DNA of 64,000 nt from Sulfolobales archaeon (GTDB lineage: Archaea > Thermoproteota > Thermoprotei_A > Sulfolobales > NBVN01). Position numbers and translations under genes: made by a program. The first letter of the stretch is position 1, and the number at the start of each line of letters is the position of its first letter. The notes below the pieces were generated by a model. It was not told the DNA's origin, searched no databases, and saw nothing but the letters and a program-made list of their open reading frames with translations. The stretch is taken from NCBI GenBank assembly GCA_025058345.1, contig JANXEN010000006.1:1-64000 (forward strand). The letters run 5' to 3'. Shown one piece after another: positions 18,389 to 26,957 of this stretch.

Positions 18389-19150
18389 TTACTCACCTAT
18401 GTAAATTTCAACTACCTTAGGATTCTTTATAATTTCATTCGAAGTCCCCTCAGCTATCACTGCACCCTTGTCCATGACGTAAACGTAATCCGCGTAAGGC
18501 AGAGCTATATCGATCCTGTGTTCTATTAATAGAAAACTAACATTGAATTCCTCTTTCAAACCCTTAACATATGATAGAATCCTGCCCGCATATGCAGGGT
18601 CAACTCCCCCAATTGGTTCGTCGAGAGCTATTAACCTAGCGCCAGTTGCTAAGGCTCTCGCAACCTCAAGCATCTTAAGCTGTGCAGCACCTAACTTATG
18701 AGCCGGTAAGTCCCAGAACTTACTTAAGCCTATCTTACTTAGAATGTTGAAGGCTTTTTTAATAGAGTCTTCCTCAACTCCAATCCACCTCCTCTTAACA
18801 ACTGCCACTAAAGGATTTTCACCTACACTGTTCATAGCCGCTAAAACGTTTTCTAAAACTGTTAGGGACTGAAAGGGTATAGGTATTTGGAAGGTCCTTA
18901 CAAAACCTAGTTTATATATCTCATACGGTGGCAGACCTGTAATATCATTACCTTCGAAGAACACCTTACCTTCATCCGCTTTATAAACCCCGGTACAAAC
19001 GTTAACTAAAGTTGTCTTACCAGCTCCGTTAGGACCCATCAACATAGTAACACTACTCCTTCTAACAGCTATACTCGCTTTATTAACAGCGACTAAACCC
19101 CCGAATCTTTTAGTTACCTCCTTAGCCACTAAAACATAATCGTTATGCAT
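18389..19150 (-). CDS. livG: Branched-chain amino acid-type ABC transporter ATPase LivG
   Basis: This 253-residue ABC ATPase has Walker A GPNGAGKT and Walker B LIALDEPIGGVDP with a following IEHR H-loop. The ABC signature is atypical: LGAAQLK in place of LSGGQ-like sequences. The order livK, livG, livF on this strand, with livH and livM divergent, makes a complete LIV-type importer. Substrates of this class include branched-chain amino acids, amides, urea and organic acids, so the ligand is open. Confidence 0.9.
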   Translation of the reverse strand: MHNDYVLVAKEVTKRFGGLVAVNKASIAVRRSSVTMLMGPNGAGKTTLVNVCTGVYKADEGKVFFEGNDITGLPPYEIYKLGFVRTFQIPIPFQSLTVLENVLAAMNSVGENPLVAVVKRRWIGVEEDSIKKAFNILSKIGLSKFWDLPAHKLGAAQLKMLEVARALATGARLIALDEPIGGVDPAYAGRILSYVKGLKEEFNVSFLLIEHRIDIALPYADYVYVMDKGAVIAEGTSNEIIKNPKVVEIYIGE

Positions 19151-19227
19151 GTCCCACTACCTGAAGAAATTAAAAGCATAGAAAAACTTTAAACTTTTGT
19201 TTTTATGATATTTCAAAAAATTTATTT

Positions 19228-20616
19228 TTAACCATAAATGGGTATCTTCCACTCAACAGCGTCGATACCGCCTTTCCAAACACCTACGATACTCCACCCA
19301 TACTTACCGTCCTTCTCTAAAATAGCCCATAATTCATAATCAGCGAACGCCCTATCTCCAGCCTCATTAAGTCTGAACCAACCACTAGCACCGAAGTAAT
19401 TCTCGATAACGCTAGGTAATAAGGCCCTAACTTTCTCAGTGCTATACTCATCTACTGCCTCTAAAGCGATGGCAACAGTCCACACAGCATCGTAAGTGTT
19501 GTAGGCATATGGTGCAGGCGTTCTACCTAAAGTCTTCTCTATGTAAGTCTTCACATGTTCGAACTTAGGTGAGTAGGATGGCGCAGCGATAGTGCTTACG
19601 AATTTAGTCTTAACCGAGAAGGCTGCGCTCTCCCTAGTATTTACTAGTAAGGCATTAGCGGCTGTTCCATCAGTTCCAAACCACTTAACTCTAGATAATA
19701 CGTCATACTTACCTGAAGCCACGAATAGCGGTATAGCCTCTTCAAAGCTAACTAATAATACACCAACTTTATCCGCACCATACCTCCTAACCCAGTCACC
19801 TACAATGTCAGCAAGCTTTGCTGCCTCAACAGAGAATTCCTTAGCACCGGGTTCAAACCTAATACCATCATGCACCGCTCCTTGAGTTTTCTCATTCTGA
19901 AGTATCTTTGAGAATGCCCTCACAGTTGCATCTTTAAGTCCGTCACCCCAGGCATCACCTCTCCAAACAGGAATAAGGTACCTTACACCAGCTACATATG
20001 CAGTCCTTGCTATAGCGGGGCCTTGAACCGTATCGTCAGGACAATACCTCAATACGAAGTCACCCGGTATCGCCAGACCTGGAGAAGTGGATGAGGGACT
20101 AATGACTAATATCTTATTAGCATCTGCATACGACTTTAACTCCCTTATCTCCGCGCTAGCCATAGGTCCAACAACTATCCTAACACCCCTACCATGAAGT
20201 ATCCTCATCTTATCTAAAGCTGTCTTAGGATCTGTGGCACTATCCTCAACGACAGGACTTAAGTACCAAGCCTCACCCCTAGCTTTTAACCAATCATTAA
20301 CTTCCTTAACCGCTAACTCAAACGCTACCTTATTCTCCTCACCAAACGAGCTTAACTCACCTGTTAATGGCCATAAACCACCTATAGGGACTGCACCGCT
20401 CAAACCCCCTGCAACAGGTGCTGTAGTAGTTACCGTTTGGGTAACTGTGCGGGCTACCGTAGTCGTGGTTGTTACAGTAACTGTAGTAGCAGGTGCACTA
20501 ACAGTAGTTGTGACAGTTCTCACAGGTGCGGCAGTTGTTCCAAAACCATAACCAACTCCTAACCCAACTACGAGTAGAACTATTCCTAAGATTAGTGTTT
20601 TTTGTGTTACAGCCAC
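19228..20616 (-). CDS. livK: LivK-like substrate-binding protein of the ABC importer
   Basis: This protein of about 462 residues has an N-terminal membrane anchor, a Thr/Val-rich linker (about residues 30-68) of the kind that is O-glycosylated in archaea, and a type I periplasmic-binding fold (IGGLWPLTGELSSFGEE, RVVVGPMASAEIRELK, ISPSSTSP). GTG 20616 is preferred because AGGAGGTG lies six bases before it and overlaps the alternative GTG at 20625. It acts outside the membrane and delivers ligand to LivHM. The fold also fits amide or organic acid binding. Confidence 0.9.
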   Translation of the reverse strand: MAVTQKTLILGIVLLVVGLGVGYGFGTTAAPVRTVTTTVSAPATTVTVTTTTTVARTVTQTVTTTAPVAGGLSGAVPIGGLWPLTGELSSFGEENKVAFELAVKEVNDWLKARGEAWYLSPVVEDSATDPKTALDKMRILHGRGVRIVVGPMASAEIRELKSYADANKILVISPSSTSPGLAIPGDFVLRYCPDDTVQGPAIARTAYVAGVRYLIPVWRGDAWGDGLKDATVRAFSKILQNEKTQGAVHDGIRFEPGAKEFSVEAAKLADIVGDWVRRYGADKVGVLLVSFEEAIPLFVASGKYDVLSRVKWFGTDGTAANALLVNTRESAAFSVKTKFVSTIAAPSYSPKFEHVKTYIEKTLGRTPAPYAYNTYDAVWTVAIALEAVDEYSTEKVRALLPSVIENYFGASGWFRLNEAGDRAFADYELWAILEKDGKYGWSIVGVWKGGIDAVEWKIPIYG

Positions 20617-20730
20617 TTTGAACACCTCCTAAGTAAAGTAAATTAGTAGTTTAAATATTTATCTATGATTCAGCTAAATTTAATAAAAATATATTTAGAT
20701 CAGTACATCAAAGAGATAAAGCAACAATAA

Positions 20731-20740
20731 TATTTATAAC
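20731..20740 (+). promoter_or_regulatory. TATA box for livH, implying a leaderless transcript
   Basis: TATTTATAAC lies about 26 bases before 20761, so the transcript would begin almost at the GTG/ATG start of livH (20763/20766). The region 20626-20762 is the divergent promoter between livK and livH. Confidence 0.5.
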
Positions 20741-20762
20741 ACCTAAACTCTAACACCTCTAG

Positions 20763-21716
20763 GTGATGCAGATGTTACCTCCTGTGGCTGTCGCTAAAGC
20801 TGTGGCCTACGCTGATAGCCTAGCTTTAATGGCTGCTGGAATTACGTTAATATACATGTGCACGAGGACCTTCAACTTTGCTCACGCATCATTCGTCACA
20901 TGGGGCTTATACATTGCTTACGCAATGACCGCTTTAGTGGGTGGAACTCCCTATTATTACCTACCCCTATCTTTCCTCTTCGTCGGTGGTTTAGGTTTAG
21001 CTGTGTACTTGCTGGTGATAGGCCCTCTTATGAGGCGAGGGGCCTCACCAACTACGTTAATGATGTCTACTTTAGGTGTTGATTTAGTTTTATTATCGAC
21101 TATTCAGATGTTTACTGACTTCCTCACAAGGACTTATAAACTATATGCTAGAAGGGTAGTTCTAGAGGTATATGACTTCAGTATTTTTGGGTTGCCGGGA
21201 ATTACTTTCATCTCCTTAATAATTGTAGTAGCGTTGATTGCCGTCCTTCACTGGTTTATGGTTAAGACAAAATTCGGAACCGCCATGAGGGCAACTATTG
21301 AAAATCCAGACCTATCTAGCATACTAGGTATCAACCCCAACGTTGTTTACATGGCCTCCTGGTTTATCGGTGGGGGTTTAGCCGGCTTAGGAGGTGGTAT
21401 AGCATCATTAGTAATCACCGGAGACCCGACTGTAGGTTCTAGAATAGTTGTATCGATGTTTGCCTCAAGTATCGTTGGAGGTCTTTACAGCATATACGGC
21501 AGTGTTTTAGGTGGTTTATTAGTTGGTCTTACAGAGTACTTAGGTATTATGGTATTGTCGATGCAGTTAGGCGGTTGGATACTCACTTACAGGCCGGTAA
21601 TTCCCCTAATTTCGATGGCTGTCACACTCCTAATCTACCCTAGAGGATTAGGAGGTATTAACTGGGGTAAGATCTTATTAAAGGTAAGATCGTTAGGTGG
21701 TAAATCATGGAGTTAA
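20763..21716 (+). CDS. livH: LIV-type ABC transporter permease LivH
   Basis: This 317-residue permease has about eight membrane segments with the family patterns FNFAHASF near the N-terminus, AMRATIENPDLSSILGIN (the cytosolic EAA-like loop) and SSIVGGLYSIYGSVLGGLLVG. Start codons GTG 20763, ATG 20766 and ATG 20772 are all in frame. The promoter position supports the first two as leaderless starts. It overlaps livM by 10 bases. Confidence 0.9.
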   Translation: MMQMLPPVAVAKAVAYADSLALMAAGITLIYMCTRTFNFAHASFVTWGLYIAYAMTALVGGTPYYYLPLSFLFVGGLGLAVYLLVIGPLMRRGASPTTLMMSTLGVDLVLLSTIQMFTDFLTRTYKLYARRVVLEVYDFSIFGLPGITFISLIIVVALIAVLHWFMVKTKFGTAMRATIENPDLSSILGINPNVVYMASWFIGGGLAGLGGGIASLVITGDPTVGSRIVVSMFASSIVGGLYSIYGSVLGGLLVGLTEYLGIMVLSMQLGGWILTYRPVIPLISMAVTLLIYPRGLGGINWGKILLKVRSLGGKSWS

Positions 21717-22762
21717 TACCGCCGGTATTACTTTACGTGTTAGTGGACTTCAGCATCTACTTAATCATTACTTTAAGCCTTAATATAGAGGCGGGATATG
21801 CAGGCTTACCTCAATTCGGCAGAGTTCTAGCGGTCATTACCGGCGCTTTAGTTGCTGGGGCAATACCAGGTAGGATGTTAGCTATCCTGTACGGCTACCC
21901 ATATGGAGCAGAATATGCTAGCTATGAATTTAACTTCAAGATCGTGAACGAGTTAAACATACTGCTTGAGAAAAATCCAATACTATCTGCAGGCATCTTC
22001 ATACTTACTTTAATCATTGCAATGGTTTTCGGCGCAGCCGTAGGTTACTTAACCTCAAGACCTGCTATCAGGTTGAAGGAGGCGTACTTAGGCATTACCT
22101 TACTCGCGATGGGGGATGTCGTCATGTTGATATCGCTCTACTACTCCCCAATAATCGGTGGAACTACTGGAGTTATGGTACCTGACCCCTTCAGATGGAC
22201 TGGACCTCAAAGATTCGCAGCAGCTACTTTAATCCTACTTGGACTTTCATTATTAATCCTCGCAGTTGTTGAAAGATTAACTAAGTCTCCCTTCGGCAGA
22301 GCTTTAAGAGCTATGAGAGACTCCGAAATAGCTGTAACAGTATATGGTAGAGACGTAGCTAAGTTAAGAACATACGCCCTAATTGCTGGAGCTGCAATAG
22401 CTGCTTTAGGAGGAGCGCTTTACTCATTCTATACAGGGAGCTGCATAGCATCAACATATACGAGGGTTACCTGGACTTTCTGGCCTTGGGCATTTATGAT
22501 GTTAGGCGGGACTGGTAACAACATTGGAGTTACATTAGGTGTCCTAGTATTCGTCGTAGTTAAAACACTTATAGTGACATACAGAAGCGCCTTAGCCCCA
22601 TATGTGCCTTTCGACCCCGTATGGCTTGAATACACCTTTGTTGGGATGGCTATAATCATAATAGCAATGTTTAGACCACAAGGACTCATCCCGGAAAAAC
22701 CCGTATTCACCATTCCAAGAAAGAAGATAGAGAAGTTCATAGCCGTATTTGAAAAGACGTAA
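21707..22762 (+). CDS. livM: LIV-type ABC transporter permease LivM
   Basis: This 351-residue permease has about nine membrane segments. Family markers are LNIEAGYAGLPQFG, the RLKEAYLGITLLAMGD region, GTTGVMVP and the coupling loop FGRALRAMRDSEIAVTVYGRDVAKLR (ends cited). It pairs with LivH. A region of 256 bases without genes separates it from the next Nramp-like gene; a TATA-like TAAAAATATATT near 22970 suggests that gene has its own promoter. Confidence 0.9.
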   Translation: MELIPPVLLYVLVDFSIYLIITLSLNIEAGYAGLPQFGRVLAVITGALVAGAIPGRMLAILYGYPYGAEYASYEFNFKIVNELNILLEKNPILSAGIFILTLIIAMVFGAAVGYLTSRPAIRLKEAYLGITLLAMGDVVMLISLYYSPIIGGTTGVMVPDPFRWTGPQRFAAATLILLGLSLLILAVVERLTKSPFGRALRAMRDSEIAVTVYGRDVAKLRTYALIAGAAIAALGGALYSFYTGSCIASTYTRVTWTFWPWAFMMLGGTGNNIGVTLGVLVFVVVKTLIVTYRSALAPYVPFDPVWLEYTFVGMAIIIIAMFRPQGLIPEKPVFTIPRKKIEKFIAVFEKT

Positions 22763-23018
22763 AATACCTCATAACCACAGCATTAATTTCCAGTTACTAA
22801 ATCGGTTAAACCTTCATCGTTTATGCGCATTACTCACCACATCAGTAATTACCACATTAACCGACAAATGGTTCACACAGAACTAGTGCTGATCTTGTGT
22901 TCCGAAATGTCTTCAACAAGAATTAAGCCTCGATTGAAATTTATTCACACTAAGGTTTAGTAAAGTTTAAAAATATATTGAATACCCTATACTAGGTGTC
23001 AGTGGTGTCCGAACGCCA

Positions 23019-24515
23019 ATGGATGTAGGTGTAAAGGGTAAGTCTTCTAATTCAAACCTAAGTATGTACATACAAAGCTTCACGAAGTTTGATAGAAGCT
23101 TCAGAGACCTCAACAATGTTCCAGAACCTCCAAAGAACCTACTAGGTATTATAGGACCTGGGGCAATACTTACTGCTATGGCCATAGGTGCTGGTGAGTT
23201 AATCCTATGGCCTGTTCTGGTAACTCAACACGGCTACGGACTCCTGTGGATTATTCCTATCGCGTTAATCGTCCAGTATTTCTGGGTTGTTGAGTCATGT
23301 AGGTGGACCGTAAGCACTGGTGAGAGTTGGATTCAGGGAACAGGTAGAATACCTGGTAGGGGTTTATGGGTTACTCTGTGGTTGCTATCAATGACTATAT
23401 CGCTTATATGGCCTGGGTGGGCAGTAAGCTCCGCATCAGCATTATGGGTATTTACCGGTGGGAGTAAATCACCTTTAGACCTAGTTGGTTGGGGTATTGT
23501 GTCATATTTACTGTGCGTCATAGCCCTAACCATACCTAGATACGTATACTCTGGACTCTACACAGCTTCCTTAATAAGTCTAGCAGTGTTTAATATCGGC
23601 CTCATAATATCTGGTACAGCTGTGGCTATCAACAATCCATCAAGCTTTACTAATGCGTTATCAGGCCTTATTAACTTCGGCTACGTCCCTAGCGGTGTCG
23701 ATATGAGATTACTGGCATCAGCTATCGGTTGGGCTGGATTAGGCTCTATGGGTAATGCTTTCTACTCACTTTATGTTAGGGACCGTGGAGTAGGTATGGC
23801 TAGCTACGTTGGCCGTATACCCGGAGTGTTAGGTAAGTCCACAACTATCTCCGACTCAGGATTTACCCCTGATCTAGGGAAGGCAGATAACGCTACAAAA
23901 TTAAGAAAGTGGATTAAATTACTAGAGAAGGAGGTGTTTACGTTCTTCTTCATCCCTAGCCTAATCTCATTATTCCTATTCACATACCTGGCTGGAGCCC
24001 TCTTACGACCTGCGCTACTAAGAGGTGATTTGAGGCCTAGTGACTTAAGCGGCATTACCGCCGTTGTTATGCAGTCAAAATTCTTCGAAGTAATTCTAGG
24101 GCCTGCTGGGTACTACATCTACTTATTGGTAGCCGTATTTGTACTATGGTCAACACAAATCGGTATACTGGATGCTATGGCTAGAACTTGGGCTGATACG
24201 ACATCCATATATATTAAGAGGGTGAGGGACTTAGGAATCAAGAAAACATATTTAATGTTCTTAGCTGTGTTTACATTAGTTGGATTAGTAGTAATAACTA
24301 GCGGTCTATTCAGGCATCAGCCCGTAGAATTAGTTAAGTTGGGGGCGTATTTAGGGTTAATCCAGCAAATTCTAAGTATTCCTGCAACCATAGTATTAAA
24401 CCACTACTTAATGCCTAAGGAATTAAGGAAAGCCGCTGGAGTTAAAGCGTTATTCAGCGGTGCACTACTTACTGGGATGCTTCTCTACCTAATATCATTT
24501 ATAGGCGGCCTCTAA
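23019..24515 (+). CDS. Nramp-fold membrane protein lacking the metal-binding motifs (paralogue 2)
   Basis: This 498-residue protein has about eleven membrane segments and is clearly related to the protein at 16027 (shared GPGAILTAMAIGAGE-type TM1). The Nramp DPGN motif is replaced by GAGE and the MPH motif by MGN (GLGSMGNAFYSLYVRDRG). Transport of Mn or Fe by the usual site is therefore unlikely. The next gene, a LarA-family protein, starts 12 bases downstream, so the two are probably co-transcribed. An organic solute as substrate is an inference from the neighbours. Confidence 0.75.
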   Translation: MDVGVKGKSSNSNLSMYIQSFTKFDRSFRDLNNVPEPPKNLLGIIGPGAILTAMAIGAGELILWPVLVTQHGYGLLWIIPIALIVQYFWVVESCRWTVSTGESWIQGTGRIPGRGLWVTLWLLSMTISLIWPGWAVSSASALWVFTGGSKSPLDLVGWGIVSYLLCVIALTIPRYVYSGLYTASLISLAVFNIGLIISGTAVAINNPSSFTNALSGLINFGYVPSGVDMRLLASAIGWAGLGSMGNAFYSLYVRDRGVGMASYVGRIPGVLGKSTTISDSGFTPDLGKADNATKLRKWIKLLEKEVFTFFFIPSLISLFLFTYLAGALLRPALLRGDLRPSDLSGITAVVMQSKFFEVILGPAGYYIYLLVAVFVLWSTQIGILDAMARTWADTTSIYIKRVRDLGIKKTYLMFLAVFTLVGLVVITSGLFRHQPVELVKLGAYLGLIQQILSIPATIVLNHYLMPKELRKAAGVKALFSGALLTGMLLYLISFIGGL

Positions 24516-24527
24516 GGTAAGCTCAAC

Positions 24528-25730
24528 ATGTTTGAAGACAGAGTCCTTAATGAGGTAAGGGCTGTAGGGATGGTTGACGAGCTCGATCACAGTGAAGACC
24601 TAAGTCACTCAATCAATCCACTCAACTCTGAATCACTAAACTTCTTGATTAACTCAGTAACTAAAGATAAACCACGGAAGGTAGTTTTAGTAGTAACAGA
24701 TAGGAGTAGACCAACACCTACTAAGGAGTTACTCACCAATATAATCCCTAAATTAAGAAATGCGGGTATCAACACATATGTGGTAGTTGCAAACGGTACA
24801 CATGAGGTTGAATTAAACGAAGTCTCAGAAATTGCTGAGGGCTTAAACGTAAGGGTCTACATTAACGAACCGGATAGCAACCGACATATATATATGGGCA
24901 CTACAAAAGGGGGTGTGCCAATCAAATTACTCGATAAGGTAGTTGATGCAGATACGACCATACTTTTAGGCTCTGTAATACCTCACGTGTGGGCAGGGTT
25001 CTCAGGAGGTTCTAAACTATTACTACCGGGGGTTTCAGCTAGAGAATCTACTATCGAACACCACCTAAAGTACTACAACCACCCTAACGCATTACCAGGA
25101 ATTACTGAAGAAAACCCGTTTAGGGAAGAAATAGATTACGTTGGCGACTTAATTTCAAGCAACGCAAACGTATATGCGGTTAACGTAATTCACGGAAAGT
25201 CATCCACATATTTCACCGCAGGCAGACTTAAGGAATCTTACTTAAGGGCTATAAGGATGGCGGAGAGTACCTACGTGAATGAAGTAAATGATAAATACGA
25301 CGTCTTAGTAGTTGATGGAAGACCGTTGAACATGAGTTTATATCAATCAATTAAAGCTGTCTTCAATAACTTAAGCATTTCAAATAACGATTCATCTATC
25401 ATATTAATAAGTAGGTCTTTGGGTAAGTGCCCTAAGGAATTTTTAGAGGCGTTAGAATCCGATGATGTACCGGTTGATGGACTCATCCATAAAGGAGTTA
25501 AGGACTTAATCCCATACCTAGTTGCTTACAGTTTAAGAGAGAAGTTACGTTATAGGAGTTTAGTAGTACTAACTAATGACTCCATCACATACCGTAAGTT
25601 TGGGCCACTAACGATCACCAATAAATACGACTTTGTAGTTGAGGAAATTAAGAAGCGTTACAAAGCAGGATCTAAAATCTGCATAATTAGAGATGGTGCT
25701 AAGTACATAAACTTCAACCGAAAACACTAG
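24528..25730 (+). CDS. larA: LarA-family racemase/epimerase (nickel-pincer enzyme family)
   Basis: This 400-residue protein has the LarA family residues: DRSRPTP (Arg61), ANGTHE (His92), and HVWAGFSGGSKLLLPG (His153 and Lys163, the lysine that carries the nickel-pincer nucleotide cofactor in lactate racemase). LarA homologues racemise or epimerise 2-hydroxy acids and related sugars acids. Cofactor synthesis genes larB, larC and larE are not in this window. Linkage to a LIV-type importer and two Nramp-like proteins suggests catabolism of an imported hydroxy acid; the substrate is not known. Confidence 0.85.
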   Translation: MFEDRVLNEVRAVGMVDELDHSEDLSHSINPLNSESLNFLINSVTKDKPRKVVLVVTDRSRPTPTKELLTNIIPKLRNAGINTYVVVANGTHEVELNEVSEIAEGLNVRVYINEPDSNRHIYMGTTKGGVPIKLLDKVVDADTTILLGSVIPHVWAGFSGGSKLLLPGVSARESTIEHHLKYYNHPNALPGITEENPFREEIDYVGDLISSNANVYAVNVIHGKSSTYFTAGRLKESYLRAIRMAESTYVNEVNDKYDVLVVDGRPLNMSLYQSIKAVFNNLSISNNDSSIILISRSLGKCPKEFLEALESDDVPVDGLIHKGVKDLIPYLVAYSLREKLRYRSLVVLTNDSITYRKFGPLTITNKYDFVVEEIKKRYKAGSKICIIRDGAKYINFNRKH

Positions 25731-25779
25731 TTTTTCATCACTACTTCTAATAAAGTTATGAATGTAAGCACTTACTTAC

Positions 25780-26655
25780 TTAAATAGTTGAGACTATTAT
25801 ACCGCAAGACGTTAGTAAAGCCCCTAGGAAGTTCGTAGATGCAGGCTTCTCTCCACTGAGTACCTTAGTCGTTACCTGAGAGAGTACTGGAGTTAATGCT
25901 GTAGCCATAGCTGTAGCTGAAACCCCCAAAGAATTTATAGAGTATGCGAAGAGGTACGCACCGACGCTAAATCCGAGAATTCCTGTAACAGCAGAGACGA
26001 TGACCATACGTCTCATGACTTCCGTACTTAGAGGACGCTCTAATAAGTAACCCAGGAGCATAAAAACCAAGGCGCTTGAAGCTAATCTGTAAGTAGTTAA
26101 AGTCAAAAGATCGACATAATTTAAAGTCAGTTTTATAACCACAGCACCTGAACTCCATGACAAGGCAGCCACAAGTGAGTATATTATACCTCTAACATTT
26201 AATTTATTTACTACATTATTATTAGATAGAGCCACTACTATCCCTACAAACGCTAACATCGTACCAGCAATAAGTGAAAATTTCAAAGACTCACCTAAAA
26301 TTAATGAAGACATCAACTGAGCGATGAAGATATACGTATAGCTCATGATAACTGCTAATGAAGCCCCCATACTTTGAATAGCTTTAGCGTAGTAAGTATC
26401 CCCTAATCCAGGACCTAGAAGGCCTGAAACCACTATAAAGACCATCACATGTAAATCTAACTTCCCCCAATAACTGCCATTTATAATCAGTAGTGGCAAC
26501 AATGCTATAGTAGCGAAAGTAGCCCTAAATGCCGTAAATACGAATGGCCTCACCACTCTCCGAATTCTAGATATTAAGGCCGGCACCAAACTCCAGATAA
26601 TTGATGCCACTATGATTGCCGTATAGCCGACTATCATCAACCAGTCACAAAACAT
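25780..26655 (-). CDS. EamA/DMT family transporter
   Basis: This 291-residue protein has ten hydrophobic segments in two repeated halves of the drug/metabolite transporter fold (first EamA repeat about 5-140, second about 150-290). GPGLGDTYYAKAIQSMGASLAVIMSYTY and the second-half SINSLGVSATAMATALTPV segments (cited in part) are typical. Substrate unknown. It converges on larA. Confidence 0.85.
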   Translation of the reverse strand: MFCDWLMIVGYTAIIVASIIWSLVPALISRIRRVVRPFVFTAFRATFATIALLPLLIINGSYWGKLDLHVMVFIVVSGLLGPGLGDTYYAKAIQSMGASLAVIMSYTYIFIAQLMSSLILGESLKFSLIAGTMLAFVGIVVALSNNNVVNKLNVRGIIYSLVAALSWSSGAVVIKLTLNYVDLLTLTTYRLASSALVFMLLGYLLERPLSTEVMRRMVIVSAVTGILGFSVGAYLFAYSINSLGVSATAMATALTPVLSQVTTKVLSGEKPASTNFLGALLTSCGIIVSTI

Positions 26656-26815
26656 ATAATACAGTTTAAGGTTTAAAATAATTACCTATGCCTTATTGAT
26701 AAGCGAGTTGGTGTTGTAGTTGATTAAGGACACTCTAAGACACTTCCACACACTTAGTTTCAACCAAAAGCGCTGTTAATGCACAAGTAACCACATTAAA
26801 CGACAACCTGAGTCA

Positions 26816-26890
26816 CGGGCCCGCCGGGATTTGAACCCGGGTCCTCCGGCTCCGGAGGCCGGCGCCCTCTCCTGGCTGGGCGACGGGCCC
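26816..26890 (-). tRNA. tRNA-Arg (anticodon CCG)
   Basis: The reverse strand folds as a complete 75-nt tRNA. The acceptor stem GGGCCCG pairs with CGGGCCC and the discriminator base is G. The D arm contains GCCCAGCC...GGGC, the anticodon loop is CTCCGGA (anticodon CCG), and the T arm is CCGGG-TTCAAAT-CCCGG. There is no intron and CCA is not encoded. Confidence 0.95.
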
Positions 26891-26917
26891 TCCATTCCAC
26901 TATGTTACTATGCACAT

Positions 26918-26928
26918 GTATTTATATT
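26918..26928. promoter_or_regulatory. Shared TATA element between tRNA-Arg and the ArsB/NhaD-type gene
   Basis: The element GTATTTATATT reads as a TATA box on both strands. It is about 26 bases from the expected start of the tRNA precursor (near 26897, reverse) and of the transporter mRNA (near 26949, forward, 9 bases before the ATG). Confidence 0.4.
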
Positions 26929-26957
26929 GTTGTTTTGATTAGTTCTATGTCTTAGGG

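Noticed and set aside
22850-26805. Short similarity (ACCACATTAA-CGACAA) between 22850-22870 and 26788-26806
   Set aside because: The match is only about 18 bases with mismatches in AT-rich intergenic DNA, and no flanking repeat structure supports a mobile or regulatory element.
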